From Acinetobacter sp. WU_MDCI_Axc73 (GTDB lineage Bacteria; Pseudomonadota; Gammaproteobacteria; Pseudomonadales; Moraxellaceae): 37,934 nt of DNA. Below, piece by piece: positions 1 to 9,246 of this stretch. How positions within the stretch are numbered: position 1 is the stretch's first letter; every line of letters starts with the position of its first letter. The DNA is taken from assembly GCF_025562455.1 (NCBI RefSeq), contig NZ_JAHPRO010000027.1, positions 1-37,934 on the forward strand, written 5' to 3'. The notes under the pieces are model-generated. The model saw only the letters and a list, made by a program, of their open reading frames with translations. It was not told the origin of the DNA and did no database searches. A program made the translations under genes and the position numbers.

Positions 1-690
1 TGCTCACGCTATAGGTTAACTGATCCCCATCTACATCCTGACCGACCACATTGCCAGTCACTGGCTGGTCTTCATTGCTGCTGATCGGATCTGCTGTGGC
101 AGTCGGTGCATCATTCACCGCAGTCACTGTCACGGGAATCGTGACTGTGGTCGTGCCACCTTTGCCATCACTGACCGTCACTTCAAAGCTGTCTGTGCCA
201 TTGTAGTTGCTATTTGGAGTATAGGTATAACCACCTGTCGCTGGGTCAACTGTCACGCTACCATTCGCTGGTGCAGTCGTTACCGTATAGGTCAATGCAT
301 CCCCATCTACATCCTGACCGACCACACTGCCAGTCACTGGCTGGTCTTCATTGGTGCTGATCGGATCTGCTGTGGCAGTCGGTGCATCGTTTACCGCAGC
401 AATTGTCACAGGAATCGTCACTGTGGTCGTGCCACCTTTGCCATCACTGACTGTCACTTCAAAGCTGTCTGTACCGTTGTAGTTGCTATTTGGGGTGTAG
501 GTATAAGTGCCAGTCGATGGATCAATACTGACTGTACCATGCGTTGGCTTCTCTGAAACGCTATAAGTAAGCTGATCATTATCTGGATCTGTGACATTAA
601 TGACCGCACCAGTTTTAGCCACACCTTCAATGACACTTATAGGTTGTTGTTTATTAATTTCGAAAACTTGTGGTGCTTTATTTACTGATT
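1..690 (-). repeat. Tandem 276-bp Ig/cadherin-like repeats of the adhesin gene
   Basis: The motif encoding [13 protein letters not shown] recurs exactly 276 bp (92 codons) apart, with its shared core starting at 147 and 423. The segment encoding [12 protein letters not shown] and EDQPVTG also recurs almost base for base. The module nearest the N-terminus (about 400-690) has a divergent first half and a standard second half. The last module in view continues past position 1. Near identity at DNA level suggests recent expansion or gene conversion. Confidence 0.9.
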
Positions 691-1126
691 CGCTATTATC
701 TTTTCCACTACTTCCACTGCTTCCCAAAGCAGTTCCACCTATCACGGCGAGTCCGCCAGCAATCCATGGAAGAAGCGTACCTGAGCTACTGCCACTCGCA
801 ATCGGTAAAAGAACTTCTAAACCAGAAATTTCTTTAAATAATGGAGCACCATTGTTCCAATCAAACCACAAAAAAGCACAATCATTATCTTCAAAAACTA
901 AATCTGAAACGATTTTATCTTCATATTGTACAAAGAAATTTTGGATGGTAATAACATCGCCATTTTGCAGTTTTAAAATTAAATTATTACCATCTTGAAT
1001 AAACTCAGCAACATCTTCTCGATGTAAATTAACCTGAACAATAGCCGCCGCTTTTAATATGACCTGCGAATTATCTATTGTATTTTTTGTTAAAGATTTT
1101 TTTTCAGTTACTACAAATTTTGTCAT
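1..1126 (-). CDS. Bap-type giant adhesin, N-terminal part (runs off window)
   Basis: The frame is open from an ATG at 1126 to the left edge, 375 codons without a stop, so the gene is cut by the window. There is no Sec signal peptide. Residues 1 to about 110 resemble the BapA-prefix domain of Acinetobacter biofilm-associated proteins (acidic, with motifs such as [17 protein letters not shown]). A Gly/Ser-rich hydrophobic stretch follows ([20 protein letters not shown], about residues 114-133), then from about residue 145 cadherin/Ig-like modules of about 92 residues carrying the motifs [32 protein letters not shown] and [13 protein letters not shown]. Proteins of this design are normally exported by a type I system through a C-terminal signal, which is not in view, and act in biofilm formation. 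A GGGGAT ribosome site precedes the ATG. Family call is firm; the exact Bap/BapA-like type is not. Confidence 0.88.
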   Translation of the reverse strand, partial: MTKFVVTEKKSLTKNTIDNSQVILKAAAIVQVNLHREDVAEFIQDGNNLILKLQNGDVITIQNFFVQYEDKIVSDLVFEDNDCAFLWFDWNNGAPLFKEISGLEVLLPIASGSSSGTLLPWIAGGLAVIGGTALGSSGSSGKDNSESVNKAPQVFEINKQQPISVIEGVAKTGAVINVTDPDNDQLTYSVSEKPTHGTVSIDPSTGTYTYTPNSNYNGTDSFEVTVSDGKGGTTTVTIPVTIAAVNDAPTATADPISTNEDQPVTGSVVGQDVDGDALTYTVTTAPANGSVTVDPATGGYTYTPNSNYNGTDSFEVTVSDGKGGTTTVTIPVTVTAVNDAPTATADPISSNEDQPVTGNVVGQDVDGDQLTYSVS

Positions 1127-1431
1127 GTCTTATCCCCAATAATGAGTGAACTCATTACTAAACCCTTGATAAATAACTTATGATTTACTTTCTTTTAACG
1201 ACTCAGAGCGCTGAGCATGATTTTGTTAAGAAAGCTCGAATCCATCCATTAACCATTTTTCAGCCGCCAAATTTCCCTTCAAAATGATTACATTGTTTTT
1301 TTGATACAATCATTCTTATGAATAATTGAATCTATTTTTTAAAAATTCATTTCTAAATAAAGTACTTACTAAAAAACCTTATATCTATAAATAAGATTTT
1401 TCGTATCAAAATTTGGATATATTTATAAAAA
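1127..1431. other. Intergenic, AT-rich; upstream region of the adhesin gene
   Basis: No gene is visible. On the minus strand this stretch separates the lipoprotein stop (1432) from the adhesin start (1126). It must hold the adhesin leader and perhaps its promoter. Near 1371-1398 lies a probable terminator of the lipoprotein gene, listed separately. Confidence 0.6.
1371..1398 (-). terminator. Probable intrinsic terminator after the lipoprotein gene
   Basis: On the minus strand a short stem (AATCTTAT paired with ATAAGGTT, one mismatch, 8-base loop) is followed by six T. It lies 34 bases after the stop of the lipoprotein gene. The stem is weak and AT-rich. Confidence 0.45.
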
Positions 1432-1857
1432 TCAGCTAACTCCTTGAGTGCTAATTTGAGTAATAAATGGCTTATCATTTTCATCCATTGAAATTTTAAA
1501 ATCTCGAACTTTAAGCTGCTTACTTAAATCCAATTTGAATACATAAGTTGCACATTCTGTTTTACAACTCTTAACTTTTAGGACATAAGCATCAGGTTTT
1601 AAATAATAATTTGCTTTATTATTGATATAGAAAGTTCCTGCCTTAAAATCATCGATATAAAAATCAATTGGGCAAACCTGTCTGTTTTTATCATCGTTTA
1701 AACAGAGTTTACTATCACGATAAACATGAATATCCTGATTACTATTCCCATCTTTTTTCTGAAATAATAAATTTGAAGGCTTGTTATATACATTTAAAGG
1801 CGAAGCACAAGCCGTGAATAAAAGACTAACAAGGACAAGACCACCGTGGCGAACCAT
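1432..1857 (-). CDS. Putative small lipoprotein, function unknown
   Basis: 141 residues. The N-terminus has one charged segment, a hydrophobic run (GLVLVSLLF) and a lipobox LFTAC with Cys17, so it should be lipidated and anchored in an envelope membrane. The mature part is rich in Lys, Asp and Asn and contains paired cysteines (SCKTEC near residue 98; one before CLND and one in QVCPIDF), which could form disulfides in the periplasm. A GGGG ribosome site lies 6 bases before the ATG. It sits upstream of the adhesin on the same strand, but a probable terminator separates them, so co-function is unproven. I do not recognise the family. Confidence 0.75.
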   Translation of the reverse strand: MVRHGGLVLVSLLFTACASPLNVYNKPSNLLFQKKDGNSNQDIHVYRDSKLCLNDDKNRQVCPIDFYIDDFKAGTFYINNKANYYLKPDAYVLKVKSCKTECATYVFKLDLSKQLKVRDFKISMDENDKPFITQISTQGVS

Positions 1858-2313
1858 AACAACCCCAATATAATGTTAAATTTTGTATAGATATTACAAC
1901 ATAAGAATTACAATAAAAAGTTAAATTCATCACATTTTTTAAAAAAAATATTAAACCATATGCACTTATAACCTGACTACAAAGTCACCACTTTTTTGTA
2001 TAAGCTTTATTGATATATAGGGATTTATTTTTTGGATTTTTTTCTAAATTTTATTTTAAGTAAAAATAATATTAGTCTTTATTTTATAAACAAATATTAT
2101 TTTTATTTATTTTAAATTTTATATGATTATTCAAATATAATATAAAAATTAAATTTTACATCTTTTAGCAAAAAAATTGTATAGAAAAATATATACCTAA
2201 TTATTAATATAATTTTAAGGTTCATAATATTTATATTTTAAAAAAATAATCCCCTTTTTGTTTTTAACAAGAAAGGGGATTAACCGAATTGAACAAAGCT
2301 GATTATTTGAAAG
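1858..2313. other. Very AT-rich intergenic region
   Basis: No coding frame of note. Most of 1990-2245 is A/T, with long runs of A and T. The right end contains the terminator of the kds-lpt operon. The left end carries the likely promoter of the lipoprotein gene: on the minus strand TTGTAA and TATACA, 18 bases apart, lie shortly before its start. The rest shows no clear structure. Confidence 0.6.
2241..2281 (-). terminator. Intrinsic terminator of the kds-lpt operon
   Basis: AATCCCCTTT at 2248-2257 pairs with AAAGGGGATT at 2272-2281, extended by TTGTT/AACAA around a 3-base loop with a single bulged base. Reading on the minus strand, the stem is followed by A and six T. It lies 33 bases after the lptB stop. 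Confidence 0.9.
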
Positions 2314-3060
2314 TTAAACTGTAAAATCATCACCTAAATAGACTTTGCGAACTTGTTCATTTTCCAAAATATCCTGTGGAGAACCCTCTGCAATGACGGA
2401 TCCCTCACTCACAATATAAGCATGCTCGCAAATTGCCAGTGTTTCACGGACATTGTGATCCGTAATCAGAACACCTATGCCGCGATCTTTTAGATTACGA
2501 ATAATTTCTTTGATATCACCTACCGAAATTGGATCGACACCCGCAAAAGGCTCATCTAACAACATAAATTTTGGATCAGCCGCTAAAGCGCGTGCGATTT
2601 CAGCACGACGACGTTCGCCTCCAGAAACACTCATTCCAAGCGAATCTTTGATATGACCAATTTTAAAATCTGTCAGCAATTCGTTTAAACGCTGTTGACG
2701 TTGTTGTTTATTTAAATCTTTACGAGTTTCCAAAATTGCCATAATGTTTTCGGCAATGGTGAGCTTTCTAAAAATAGAGGCCTCTTGCGGTAAATAACCA
2801 ATACCTTTTCTGGCACGTTCATGCATCGCAAGATGAGATAAATCTTCATTGTCTAAATGAATTTCGCCTTTATCCATACGAACCAAGCCGACCACCATAT
2901 AGAAACTCGTCGTTTTCCCTGCACCATTTGGACCAAGCAATCCCACAATTTGTCCACTTTGCATTTGAAAGGAAACATCCTTAACTACCCAGCGTTTATT
3001 GTAATTTTTTGCCAAGTGTTTGATACAAAGCGTTTGTGGTTTTTGACGTGTTTGCTCCAT
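2314..3060 (-). CDS. lptB: LPS export ABC transporter ATP-binding protein LptB
   Basis: 248 residues, the usual length. ATPase of the LptB2FGC complex, which extracts LPS from the inner membrane and drives it along LptC/LptA to the cell surface. All ABC motifs are present: Walker A GPNGAGKT at 43-50, signature SGGER at 146-150, Walker B FMLLDE at 165-170 with catalytic Glu170, D-loop GVD and switch His202. It is last in kdsD-kdsC-lptC-lptA-lptB; its ATG overlaps the lptA stop (TAATG), so the two are translationally coupled. An intrinsic terminator follows. The partner permeases LptF/G and the outer-membrane LptD/E are not in this window. Confidence 0.97.
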   Translation of the reverse strand: MEQTRQKPQTLCIKHLAKNYNKRWVVKDVSFQMQSGQIVGLLGPNGAGKTTSFYMVVGLVRMDKGEIHLDNEDLSHLAMHERARKGIGYLPQEASIFRKLTIAENIMAILETRKDLNKQQRQQRLNELLTDFKIGHIKDSLGMSVSGGERRRAEIARALAADPKFMLLDEPFAGVDPISVGDIKEIIRNLKDRGIGVLITDHNVRETLAICEHAYIVSEGSVIAEGSPQDILENEQVRKVYLGDDFTV

Positions 3061-3608
3061 TAATCACGTGCTCCTGGAAAACTTTTAGAACTTGATGGTG
3101 GAATAATCAGTTGAACACGATTTGAACTTGAACCTTGTGCTTCAATATCACCTTTATTCATACTATATTTTAAACTATTGCCTCGAATACTGGCTCCATC
3201 CTGAAATAAATAAGCATTGCCTGTTAAGGTAATAATCCCAGTATCTGCATTGTAGATTATCTTCTGAGCTTCACCACGCGCTACCCCCTTTTCAGCACTA
3301 ATCTGTTGCTGAAATTTGGATGGTCGTCCATTGGCAGTAATGGTCTGAATTTCACGTTTAGAATTAAGCTGGGCAACAATTGAATCTGCCTGTAACTTCA
3401 TGGTGCCCTGTTCAATGACTACATTTCCAGTATAAGTCGTAACACCCGTTCTATCATTAAAAGTAGCTTTGTCAGCCACTAAAGAAATCGGTTGATTGCG
3501 ATCTGAAGGTAGTGCAAATGCTGAAACAGACAGCATTGCCACTACAGTAAAACCAGCAATCTGCTTCAGGAAAGTTGAACGTGAAGTCGCATTAAGAATT
3601 TGGTGCAT
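3060..3608 (-). CDS. lptA: Periplasmic LPS-binding bridge protein LptA
   Basis: About 182 residues. LptA forms the beta-jellyroll bridge that carries LPS across the periplasm between LptC and LptD. The start at 3608 is chosen over an in-frame ATG at 3644 because GAGGA lies 4 bases before it and because the product then starts [16 protein letters not shown], followed by a hydrophobic core ([16 protein letters not shown]) ending in an Ala-x-Ala-like signal peptidase site. The mature part has the OstA/LptA pattern ([21 protein letters not shown], then repeated beta strands). The start lies inside the 3' end of lptC, overlapping by 17 bases, and the stop overlaps the lptB start. Confidence 0.93.
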   Translation of the reverse strand: MHQILNATSRSTFLKQIAGFTVVAMLSVSAFALPSDRNQPISLVADKATFNDRTGVTTYTGNVVIEQGTMKLQADSIVAQLNSKREIQTITANGRPSKFQQQISAEKGVARGEAQKIIYNADTGIITLTGNAYLFQDGASIRGNSLKYSMNKGDIEAQGSSSNRVQLIIPPSSSKSFPGARD

Positions 3609-4140
3609 ACTTTCCTCGAATATTAAAAAATTCGTATTTTCCATTTTCTAGATTGGCTTTTAGCCCATTGCTTACAAAAGAAGCTTGCGATGATTGCACA
3701 TCCACTTGATGTGTTGTTTCTATTATTTTTGTTTTAGGATAAGTTGTTAGCTCATCGGTACGAAAAATAATTTCACCATTTTCAGCAAGTTTTGTTGCAA
3801 CCACGTCTCCAGAAAGAATTACTTTTTCATTATCATCATAGCCATTGGCGACCTTAGAAAAAAAAGTCGCATTTACTTGTCCATTTTCATACATTGATGC
3901 ATGTAAATTTTCAAGTTTTGACGTTTGTTTCTGCATATCCTGTTCAAGTCGATCGACCTTTGCACGAATATACAAATGACCAAGATCGTTCGTCTGTGTC
4001 AAATTGATATCATTTGCTGTATAAGTCATATTGCGACTATCATCAGCATCTAGTTTGTTCGCTTTACCACTGTAGTAATAATAGCCACCACTTACAGCTG
4101 CGATTGCAATCGCCACGATATATAAAACTCTGGTATCCAT
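3592..4140 (-). CDS. lptC: LPS export membrane protein LptC
   Basis: 182 residues. LptC is a bitopic inner-membrane protein that receives LPS from LptB2FG and passes it to LptA. The N-terminus has one transmembrane helix (about residues 4-24, VLYIVAIAIAAVSGGYYYY) followed by a periplasmic beta-rich domain. Sequence conservation in LptC is low, so the call rests on topology, length and position directly upstream of lptA and lptB. The gap to kdsC is 38 bases; the ribosome site is poor. Confidence 0.92.
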   Translation of the reverse strand: MDTRVLYIVAIAIAAVSGGYYYYSGKANKLDADDSRNMTYTANDINLTQTNDLGHLYIRAKVDRLEQDMQKQTSKLENLHASMYENGQVNATFFSKVANGYDDNEKVILSGDVVATKLAENGEIIFRTDELTTYPKTKIIETTHQVDVQSSQASFVSNGLKANLENGKYEFFNIRGKYAPNS

Positions 4141-4178
4141 AGGCGGCGTGATATCACCTTTTTATTTGGCTTAGAATA

Positions 4179-4718
4179 TTAATGGGGTACAGTGAGATAT
4201 TTTGCAAGAAGTTCTTCGTAAACTCCTTTTGCATTCAGTAACATATCACAGACTTCACGTACCGCTCCACGACCACCCATCGCTTGAGTCACCAGGTGAG
4301 CACGACGGCGCAATTCTACATGTCCATTTGGAACCGTTACACACATTCCTGCAAGCGCAAATGCTGATAAATCAGGCCAATCATCACCCATATATAAACA
4401 ATCATAAGGCGCTAAATTAAATTGCGCACATGCTTCACGCAGTGCTACGCCTTTATCCTCACGCCCTTGAAAAACAAGATCGACACCTAAATCAGACATC
4501 CGTTTTTCAACAATCTGACTTTTACGACCTGTAATGATAATGACTTTAAGACCAGCTTGTTGAACTAGTTTCATGCCTAGACCATCACGAATATCAAAAG
4601 ATTTGATTTCATCACCACTGTTGGTTAGGGTCACAAAACCGTCACTTAAGATGCCATCGACATCTAAAACCAGCGCCTGAATATGACGCGCCTGTTCAAG
4701 TAATGCATAAGATGCCAT
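4179..4718 (-). CDS. kdsC: KDO 8-phosphate phosphatase KdsC
   Basis: 179 residues, a cap-less HAD-family (C1 type) phosphatase. It hydrolyses 3-deoxy-D-manno-octulosonate 8-phosphate to Kdo, the LPS inner-core sugar, in the cytoplasm. The nucleophile motif is LDVDGIL with Asp19 and Asp21; motif II is the Thr of IIITGRKS; motif IV is the acidic pair in MGDDWPDL. It starts 3 bases after the kdsD stop, so the consecutive Kdo enzymes are co-transcribed and feed the downstream Lpt genes that export the finished LPS. Confidence 0.95.
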   Translation of the reverse strand: MASYALLEQARHIQALVLDVDGILSDGFVTLTNSGDEIKSFDIRDGLGMKLVQQAGLKVIIITGRKSQIVEKRMSDLGVDLVFQGREDKGVALREACAQFNLAPYDCLYMGDDWPDLSAFALAGMCVTVPNGHVELRRRAHLVTQAMGGRGAVREVCDMLLNAKGVYEELLAKYLTVPH

Positions 4719-4721
4719 GAA

Positions 4722-5699
4722 TTAATTTACCCCTGCCTGAATTAGGTCATGCATACTAATCACACCAATCACTTTATTTTGATCATCAACCACAACAAAC
4801 TGACTGATTTTTTTGGCGTTCAGTTGTTGTAATGCTTCTACAGCACGTGCTTCCTGAGAGATGGTCGCAGGATGCTCAATCATCACCTTCGATACGGGAA
4901 GTTTCACATCAAAGCCTTGCTGCTTATCGATTAAACGACGCAAGTCACCATCCGTAAAGATACCCAATAAATGATCCTGTTCATCAACAATCGTGGTCAA
5001 TCCCAGACGTTTATTTGAAATTTCGTAAAGTACCTGATTCATTGGTGTATCAGGAGAAACTTTTGGAAGCTCTTCTCCTGTGTGCATCAAATGTTTCACA
5101 TGTAATAGCAAACGTTTACCTAAAGCACCTGCTGGATGGGAACGCGCAAAATCATCCGCAGTAAATCCACGTGCTTCTAATAATGCAACTGCTAATGCAT
5201 CACCCAAAACTAATGTTGCTGTGGTACTTGAAGTTGGTGCAAGGCCTAAAGGACAAGCCTCATTCGACTCACCCAGTGTTAAGGCAACATCAGCATTTTT
5301 AGGCATTGGCCCTGTATCATCACGACTGATGGTAATGAGTGGAACTTCTAGATGCTTAATCAAAGGCATAAGCATCATGATTTCATCACTTTTTCCAGAG
5401 TTAGAAATGGCAATGAGTACATCCCCCCGTACCAGCATGCCTAAATCACCATGTCCCGCCTCGCCAGGATGCATAAAAAAAGAAGGCGTTCCAGTCGAAG
5501 CAAAAGTTGCTGCCATTTTTCGACCAATATGACCAGATTTCCCCATGCCCGTCACAACCACGCGGCCCTGACACTGCAAAATAATTTCACAAGCCTGATT
5601 GAAATTGTCATCAATCTGATTTGCCAACACATCCAAAGCGTGCTGCTCAATCGCAATCGTTTCTAGTGCAATTTTTTTAAAATCGATAGTATTGGGCAT
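4722..5699 (-). CDS. kdsD: D-arabinose 5-phosphate isomerase KdsD
   Basis: 325 residues from the ATG at 5699; a TTG 15 bases upstream lacks a ribosome site. Interconverts ribulose 5-phosphate and arabinose 5-phosphate, the first step of Kdo synthesis. Residues about 40-170 form a SIS domain (VVVTGMGKSGHIGRKMAATF, then HPGEAGHGDLGM and SNSGKSDEI), and about 205-325 two CBS domains (LGIFTDGDLRR and VIGVISMHDLI). First gene of the kds-lpt operon, divergent from cysS. Confidence 0.95.
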   Translation of the reverse strand: MPNTIDFKKIALETIAIEQHALDVLANQIDDNFNQACEIILQCQGRVVVTGMGKSGHIGRKMAATFASTGTPSFFMHPGEAGHGDLGMLVRGDVLIAISNSGKSDEIMMLMPLIKHLEVPLITISRDDTGPMPKNADVALTLGESNEACPLGLAPTSSTTATLVLGDALAVALLEARGFTADDFARSHPAGALGKRLLLHVKHLMHTGEELPKVSPDTPMNQVLYEISNKRLGLTTIVDEQDHLLGIFTDGDLRRLIDKQQGFDVKLPVSKVMIEHPATISQEARAVEALQQLNAKKISQFVVVDDQNKVIGVISMHDLIQAGVN

Positions 5700-5720
5700 A
5701 AAATATGAGCTCAAACAATT

Positions 5721-5750
5721 CGCGATAGCCGATCAGACTATCGCGTTTTT
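5721..5750 (+). terminator. Perfect hairpin with T-run in the kdsD leader, plus-strand orientation
   Basis: CGCGATAG (5721-5728) and CTATCGCG (5738-5745) form an 8-bp perfect stem with a 9-base loop, followed on the plus strand by TTTTT. It begins 22 bases upstream of the kdsD ATG. In this orientation it would stop rightward (antisense to kdsD) transcription before the cysS promoter. On the kdsD transcript it would be a leader hairpin. Confidence 0.6.
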
Positions 5751-5846
5751 AACTGAAAATTTTGCAATATTCTAGCACATCTCATTTCCTATCACGTTTC
5801 TAAATGTACAAGTTTTCACTTACTTATAAAAATTATGGATAAACCT

Positions 5847-5874
5847 TTGTGAAATATGTGGCTTACGTTATGAT
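5847..5874 (+). promoter_or_regulatory. Probable sigma70 promoter of cysS
   Basis: TTGTGA at 5847-5852 and TATGAT at 5869-5874, 16 bases apart, predict a start near 5881, about 29 bases before the cysS ATG. Consensus match only. Confidence 0.5.
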
Positions 5875-5909
5875 GTAACGCTATTTTAGTGAATGTTTTT
5901 AAGAGTCTT

Positions 5910-7331
5910 ATGCAACCATTCGTTTTATATAACTCAGAGCAACGTAAAAAAGTTGAATTTGTCCCACGTGTTGATGGGCAGATCGATATCTATGTCTGTG
6001 GCATGACTGTGTATGACTATTGTCATATTGGACATGCTCGAGTCATGGTTGCCTTTGATTATATTATTCGTTTTTTGCGTAGCCAAGGCTGGAAAGTCCG
6101 TTACATCCGCAATATCACAGATATTGATGACAAAATTATCAGTCGTGCCAATGAAAATGGTGAAACGATTCAGCAACTAACCGCGCGCTTTATCACTGCC
6201 ATGAATGAAGATGCAGCTAGTCTTGGTTGTGCTGAACCTGATGAATCGCCAAAAGCCACCGAATATATTGACCAAATGCAAAATATGATTGGAACTTTGG
6301 TCGAAAATGGCACCGCGTATCCTGCTGCCAATGGTGATGTTTATTATGAAGTCACTAAATTTGCCAAATATGGTCGTTTATCTGGTCGTAAATTAGATGA
6401 TATGCAAGCAGGCGCAAGCGAACGTATAGATGTAGAAGTCGATAAAAAACATCCGTTTGATTTTGTCCTCTGGAAACATGCCAAAGCCAATGAACCATCC
6501 TGGCAATCGCCTTGGGGAAATGGTCGTCCAGGCTGGCATATTGAATGTTCCGCTATGTCAACTTGCTGCTTGGGTAATCATTTTGATATTCATGGAGGTG
6601 GTTCAGATTTATTATTTCCACATCATGAAAATGAGATTGCACAAAGTGAAGCTGCTACAGGTGAACAATATGTCAATTATTGGATGCATGTCGGCTTTAT
6701 TAATGTCGATGGCGAGAAGATGTCAAAGTCTTTAGGCAATTTCTTCACAATCCGTGATGTGATGGAAAAGTTCCATCCTGAAGTCATTCGCTATTTTATT
6801 GTGTCTTCACATTATCGTAGTCCTGTGAATTTTTCTGATACTGCACTTAAAGAGGCAAAAACTGCACTGACCCGTTTTTATCATGCATTTAAGGCATATG
6901 AACAGTGTTACGATCAAAAGCATTCTGATCAGTTAGATAGCAGCTTTGTTGAACGTTTTAATGTCGCCATGCGCGATGACTTTAACACTCCCGACGCAAT
7001 GGCTGTGTTATTTGAGTTAAATCGTGAACTTAACCGTGCTGTAAAAGATCAGCAAGCTGAACAAGCAGCACGTTATTATTCAACGTTGCGGTATCTGACT
7101 AGTATTTTAGGACTAGTTCAGCACAATGTAGATGAGTTTTTAAAATCAGATATTGGTCAAGAGGCCTTAAGCTTGTCTGATCATGAGATTGAAGATTTGA
7201 TTCAACAGCGTAATGATGCCAAAAAAGCCCGAGATTTTGCCAAAGCAGATGGTATACGCCAATCTCTGCTAGAACAAGGGGTTGCGCTTGAAGATACACG
7301 TCAGGGAACTGTTTGGAGACGTGCTGATTAA
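5910..7331 (+). CDS. cysS: Cysteinyl-tRNA synthetase
   Basis: 473 residues from the ATG at 5910, which has AAGAG 5 bases upstream and matches the family N-terminus; an in-frame GTG at 5889 would add 7 residues. Class I aminoacyl-tRNA synthetase that charges tRNA-Cys. Seen: zinc ligand Cys30, the HIGH signature HIGH at 39-42 (in [10 protein letters not shown]), zinc-binding WHIECSAMS and [21 protein letters not shown] segment, and KMSKS at 270-274. The C-terminal DALR-like domain ends with [15 protein letters not shown]. Stands alone, followed by a tRNA gene with its own promoter. Confidence 0.98.
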   Translation: MQPFVLYNSEQRKKVEFVPRVDGQIDIYVCGMTVYDYCHIGHARVMVAFDYIIRFLRSQGWKVRYIRNITDIDDKIISRANENGETIQQLTARFITAMNEDAASLGCAEPDESPKATEYIDQMQNMIGTLVENGTAYPAANGDVYYEVTKFAKYGRLSGRKLDDMQAGASERIDVEVDKKHPFDFVLWKHAKANEPSWQSPWGNGRPGWHIECSAMSTCCLGNHFDIHGGGSDLLFPHHENEIAQSEAATGEQYVNYWMHVGFINVDGEKMSKSLGNFFTIRDVMEKFHPEVIRYFIVSSHYRSPVNFSDTALKEAKTALTRFYHAFKAYEQCYDQKHSDQLDSSFVERFNVAMRDDFNTPDAMAVLFELNRELNRAVKDQQAEQAARYYSTLRYLTSILGLVQHNVDEFLKSDIGQEALSLSDHEIEDLIQQRNDAKKARDFAKADGIRQSLLEQGVALEDTRQGTVWRRAD

Positions 7332-7355
7332 ATCAACAATTGAAACCGATGCATG

Positions 7356-7383
7356 TTGACAGTTAAATGAAACTGTCTATAAT
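7356..7383 (+). promoter_or_regulatory. Sigma70 promoter of tRNA-Gly
   Basis: Consensus -35 TTGACA at 7356-7361 and -10 TATAAT at 7378-7383, spacer 16 bases, ending 12 bases before the tRNA. Confidence 0.9.
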
Positions 7384-7395
7384 GCATCTCACATT

Positions 7396-7471
<76 letters not shown>

Positions 7472-7850
7472 GATTTTAAAAAGTCTCAATCGAAAGATTG
7501 GGGCTTTTTTTATGCCAAATTTAAATCCATTTTGAATCAATGCGTATACCCATCATGCAATCCCAAGTTTATGGATGATCGCTAAATAATGACATCCTCC
7601 TCCTATATTTCATTTTTCAGCTCAGATTCAATTACTCCCAACAAGATAAATATAAAATAACAACTAAAGTCTTTTTTTATTTTTCCATTCAACTTACGCA
7701 TTCGTGTAAGTCGTAGATGGATTAAAACAAAAGAAATCTGTTTTATAAACTAACAAAATACAGTTAGCAGACAAATCATGTCGCACTGCCCTAGTGCTTT
7801 GCATTGTTTTTTGGCATGATGCAAAGTAGATCTTTTAAGAACCGTTATAA
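7472..7850. other. Intergenic between tRNA-Gly and dgt
   Basis: Apart from the tRNA terminator there is no gene. Several short inverted repeats are visible: ACTTAC/GTAAGT at 7692-7711, GCACTGCCCTAGTGC near 7784-7798, and TTTGCAT/ATGCAAA at 7798-7825. None has a T-run. They lie in the likely dgt promoter and leader region, but no clean promoter was found. Confidence 0.5.
7482..7511 (+). terminator. Intrinsic terminator of tRNA-Gly
   Basis: AGTCTCAATC, a GAAA tetraloop and GATTGGGGCT form a 10-bp stem (some G-U pairs), followed by a run of T. Confidence 0.9.
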
Positions 7851-9191
7851 ATGGAACAAATGCGTTGGATGGAACTGCTTTCAGCAGTTCGTTTAGGTAG
7901 TAAAAAAAGTACAACAGAACTGGGACGAAGCCCATTTCATAAAGATTATGATCGCATCATATTTTCTCAAAGTTTTCGTCAGCTCAACCGTAAAACGCAG
8001 GTTCACCCTTTCGCACTTCAAGATGGTATTCACACTCGTTTAACGCACTCCCTTGAAGTGTCTTGTATTGGGCGGTCACTCGGCATGATGACCGCTGAGA
8101 AAATTAAGGATGATTTACCCGCATGGATTTCACCCTCCGATGTCGGTGCTATTATTCAGGCAGCATGTCTAGCCCATGATATTGGCAACCCACCCTATGG
8201 ACATGCAGGTGAATATGCGATTCGTGAATGGTTTGACGATGCTTCTCATAATGACTTTTTGCAAGAACTCAGTCCTGAAGAAGAAGCTGATGTGCGCCAG
8301 TTTGAGGGCAATGCACAAGGTTTACGTTTATTAACACGTATTGATTACCATCCAGATGATGGCGGTATGCGTCTGACTCATGCCACTTTAGGTGCTTATT
8401 TAAAATATCCTTGGTTGTCTAAAACCATTGAATCACAGGGCGACCGTCCTTCCAACCAACGTGCAAAATTTGGTTGCTATCAGACTGAAAAAGAAATTTT
8501 GGTCGAAATTGCCGATCAGCTTGGACTGATTCAATTAGGTGAATATCATTATTGTCGTCATCCTTTGACTTATTTGCTCGAAGCAGCAGATGATATGTGT
8601 TATGCGCTGATTGATCTGGAAGATGGTATTATTTTAAATATGCTGACTTACGAAGAAGTTGAGCCTATTTTTCTCAATTTAATTGCAGATTATGGGATTC
8701 CTGATGAATTGGGTCAAAGTAATACCACTTGGCAGCAAAAAATTGCCGCTTTGCGTGGACGAGTGATGAAACGTCTGGTTGCTGAGGTTTCTAGTGCCTT
8801 TGCCCGACATCATGTTGAAATATTATCAGGACAATTACAGGGAACGCTTTTAGAGTATTGCCCTGCGGATATTGGCGTGGGAATCGAAAAAGCCAAAGAC
8901 TTAGCGCGTAATAAAATTTTTGAGCATCGGCAAAAGTCTGATCTTGAAATTATTGCACATAGTAGTTTGCAATCGATTCTGGATGCATTTATTCCCTTAT
9001 CCGTTCCACAAAAAACCTTGAGTTTCAAAGAGAAACGCTTGATGTCCATTTTGCAACAGTTTGGTGCCAATTTTCAGGACAATCACTATCAAAATATTAT
9101 GCAAATACTGGATATAATCAGCAAATTTTCAGATCATCAGGCTTATGACCTAGCACAAGTATTACAGGGTCGACGCGAAAGTTTTATGTAA
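7851..9191 (+). CDS. dgt: dGTP triphosphohydrolase family protein (Dgt)
   Basis: 446 residues. HD-domain hydrolase that cleaves dNTPs, classically dGTP, to nucleoside and triphosphate, affecting dNTP pools. The metal ligands are visible: His66 (RLTHSLEV), His109-Asp110 (CLAHDIGNPPYGHAGE) with His118, and a later Asp in LLEAADDMCYALIDLEDG. The opening GRSPFHKDYDRIIFSQSFRQLNRKTQV is characteristic. The start is weakly supported: AAGAA lies upstream, and further ATGs at codons 4 and 7 are possible. Substrate preference among dNTPs cannot be read from sequence. Confidence 0.93.
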   Translation: MEQMRWMELLSAVRLGSKKSTTELGRSPFHKDYDRIIFSQSFRQLNRKTQVHPFALQDGIHTRLTHSLEVSCIGRSLGMMTAEKIKDDLPAWISPSDVGAIIQAACLAHDIGNPPYGHAGEYAIREWFDDASHNDFLQELSPEEEADVRQFEGNAQGLRLLTRIDYHPDDGGMRLTHATLGAYLKYPWLSKTIESQGDRPSNQRAKFGCYQTEKEILVEIADQLGLIQLGEYHYCRHPLTYLLEAADDMCYALIDLEDGIILNMLTYEEVEPIFLNLIADYGIPDELGQSNTTWQQKIAALRGRVMKRLVAEVSSAFARHHVEILSGQLQGTLLEYCPADIGVGIEKAKDLARNKIFEHRQKSDLEIIAHSSLQSILDAFIPLSVPQKTLSFKEKRLMSILQQFGANFQDNHYQNIMQILDIISKFSDHQAYDLAQVLQGRRESFM

Positions 9192-9246
9192 TGTCTGTAC
9201 AGTTTCAGACATATAATTTTATATTATTTTAGGAATGAAGTATTCA

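Noticed and set aside
1..690. CRISPR-like or satellite repeats
   Set aside because: The 276-bp period is a whole number of codons in an open frame; there are no short repeats with unique spacers.
591..998. Plus-strand frame antisense to the adhesin N-terminus
   Set aside because: The minus frame is open for 375 codons with recognisable domains and a ribosome site; the plus frame has no homology that I recognise.
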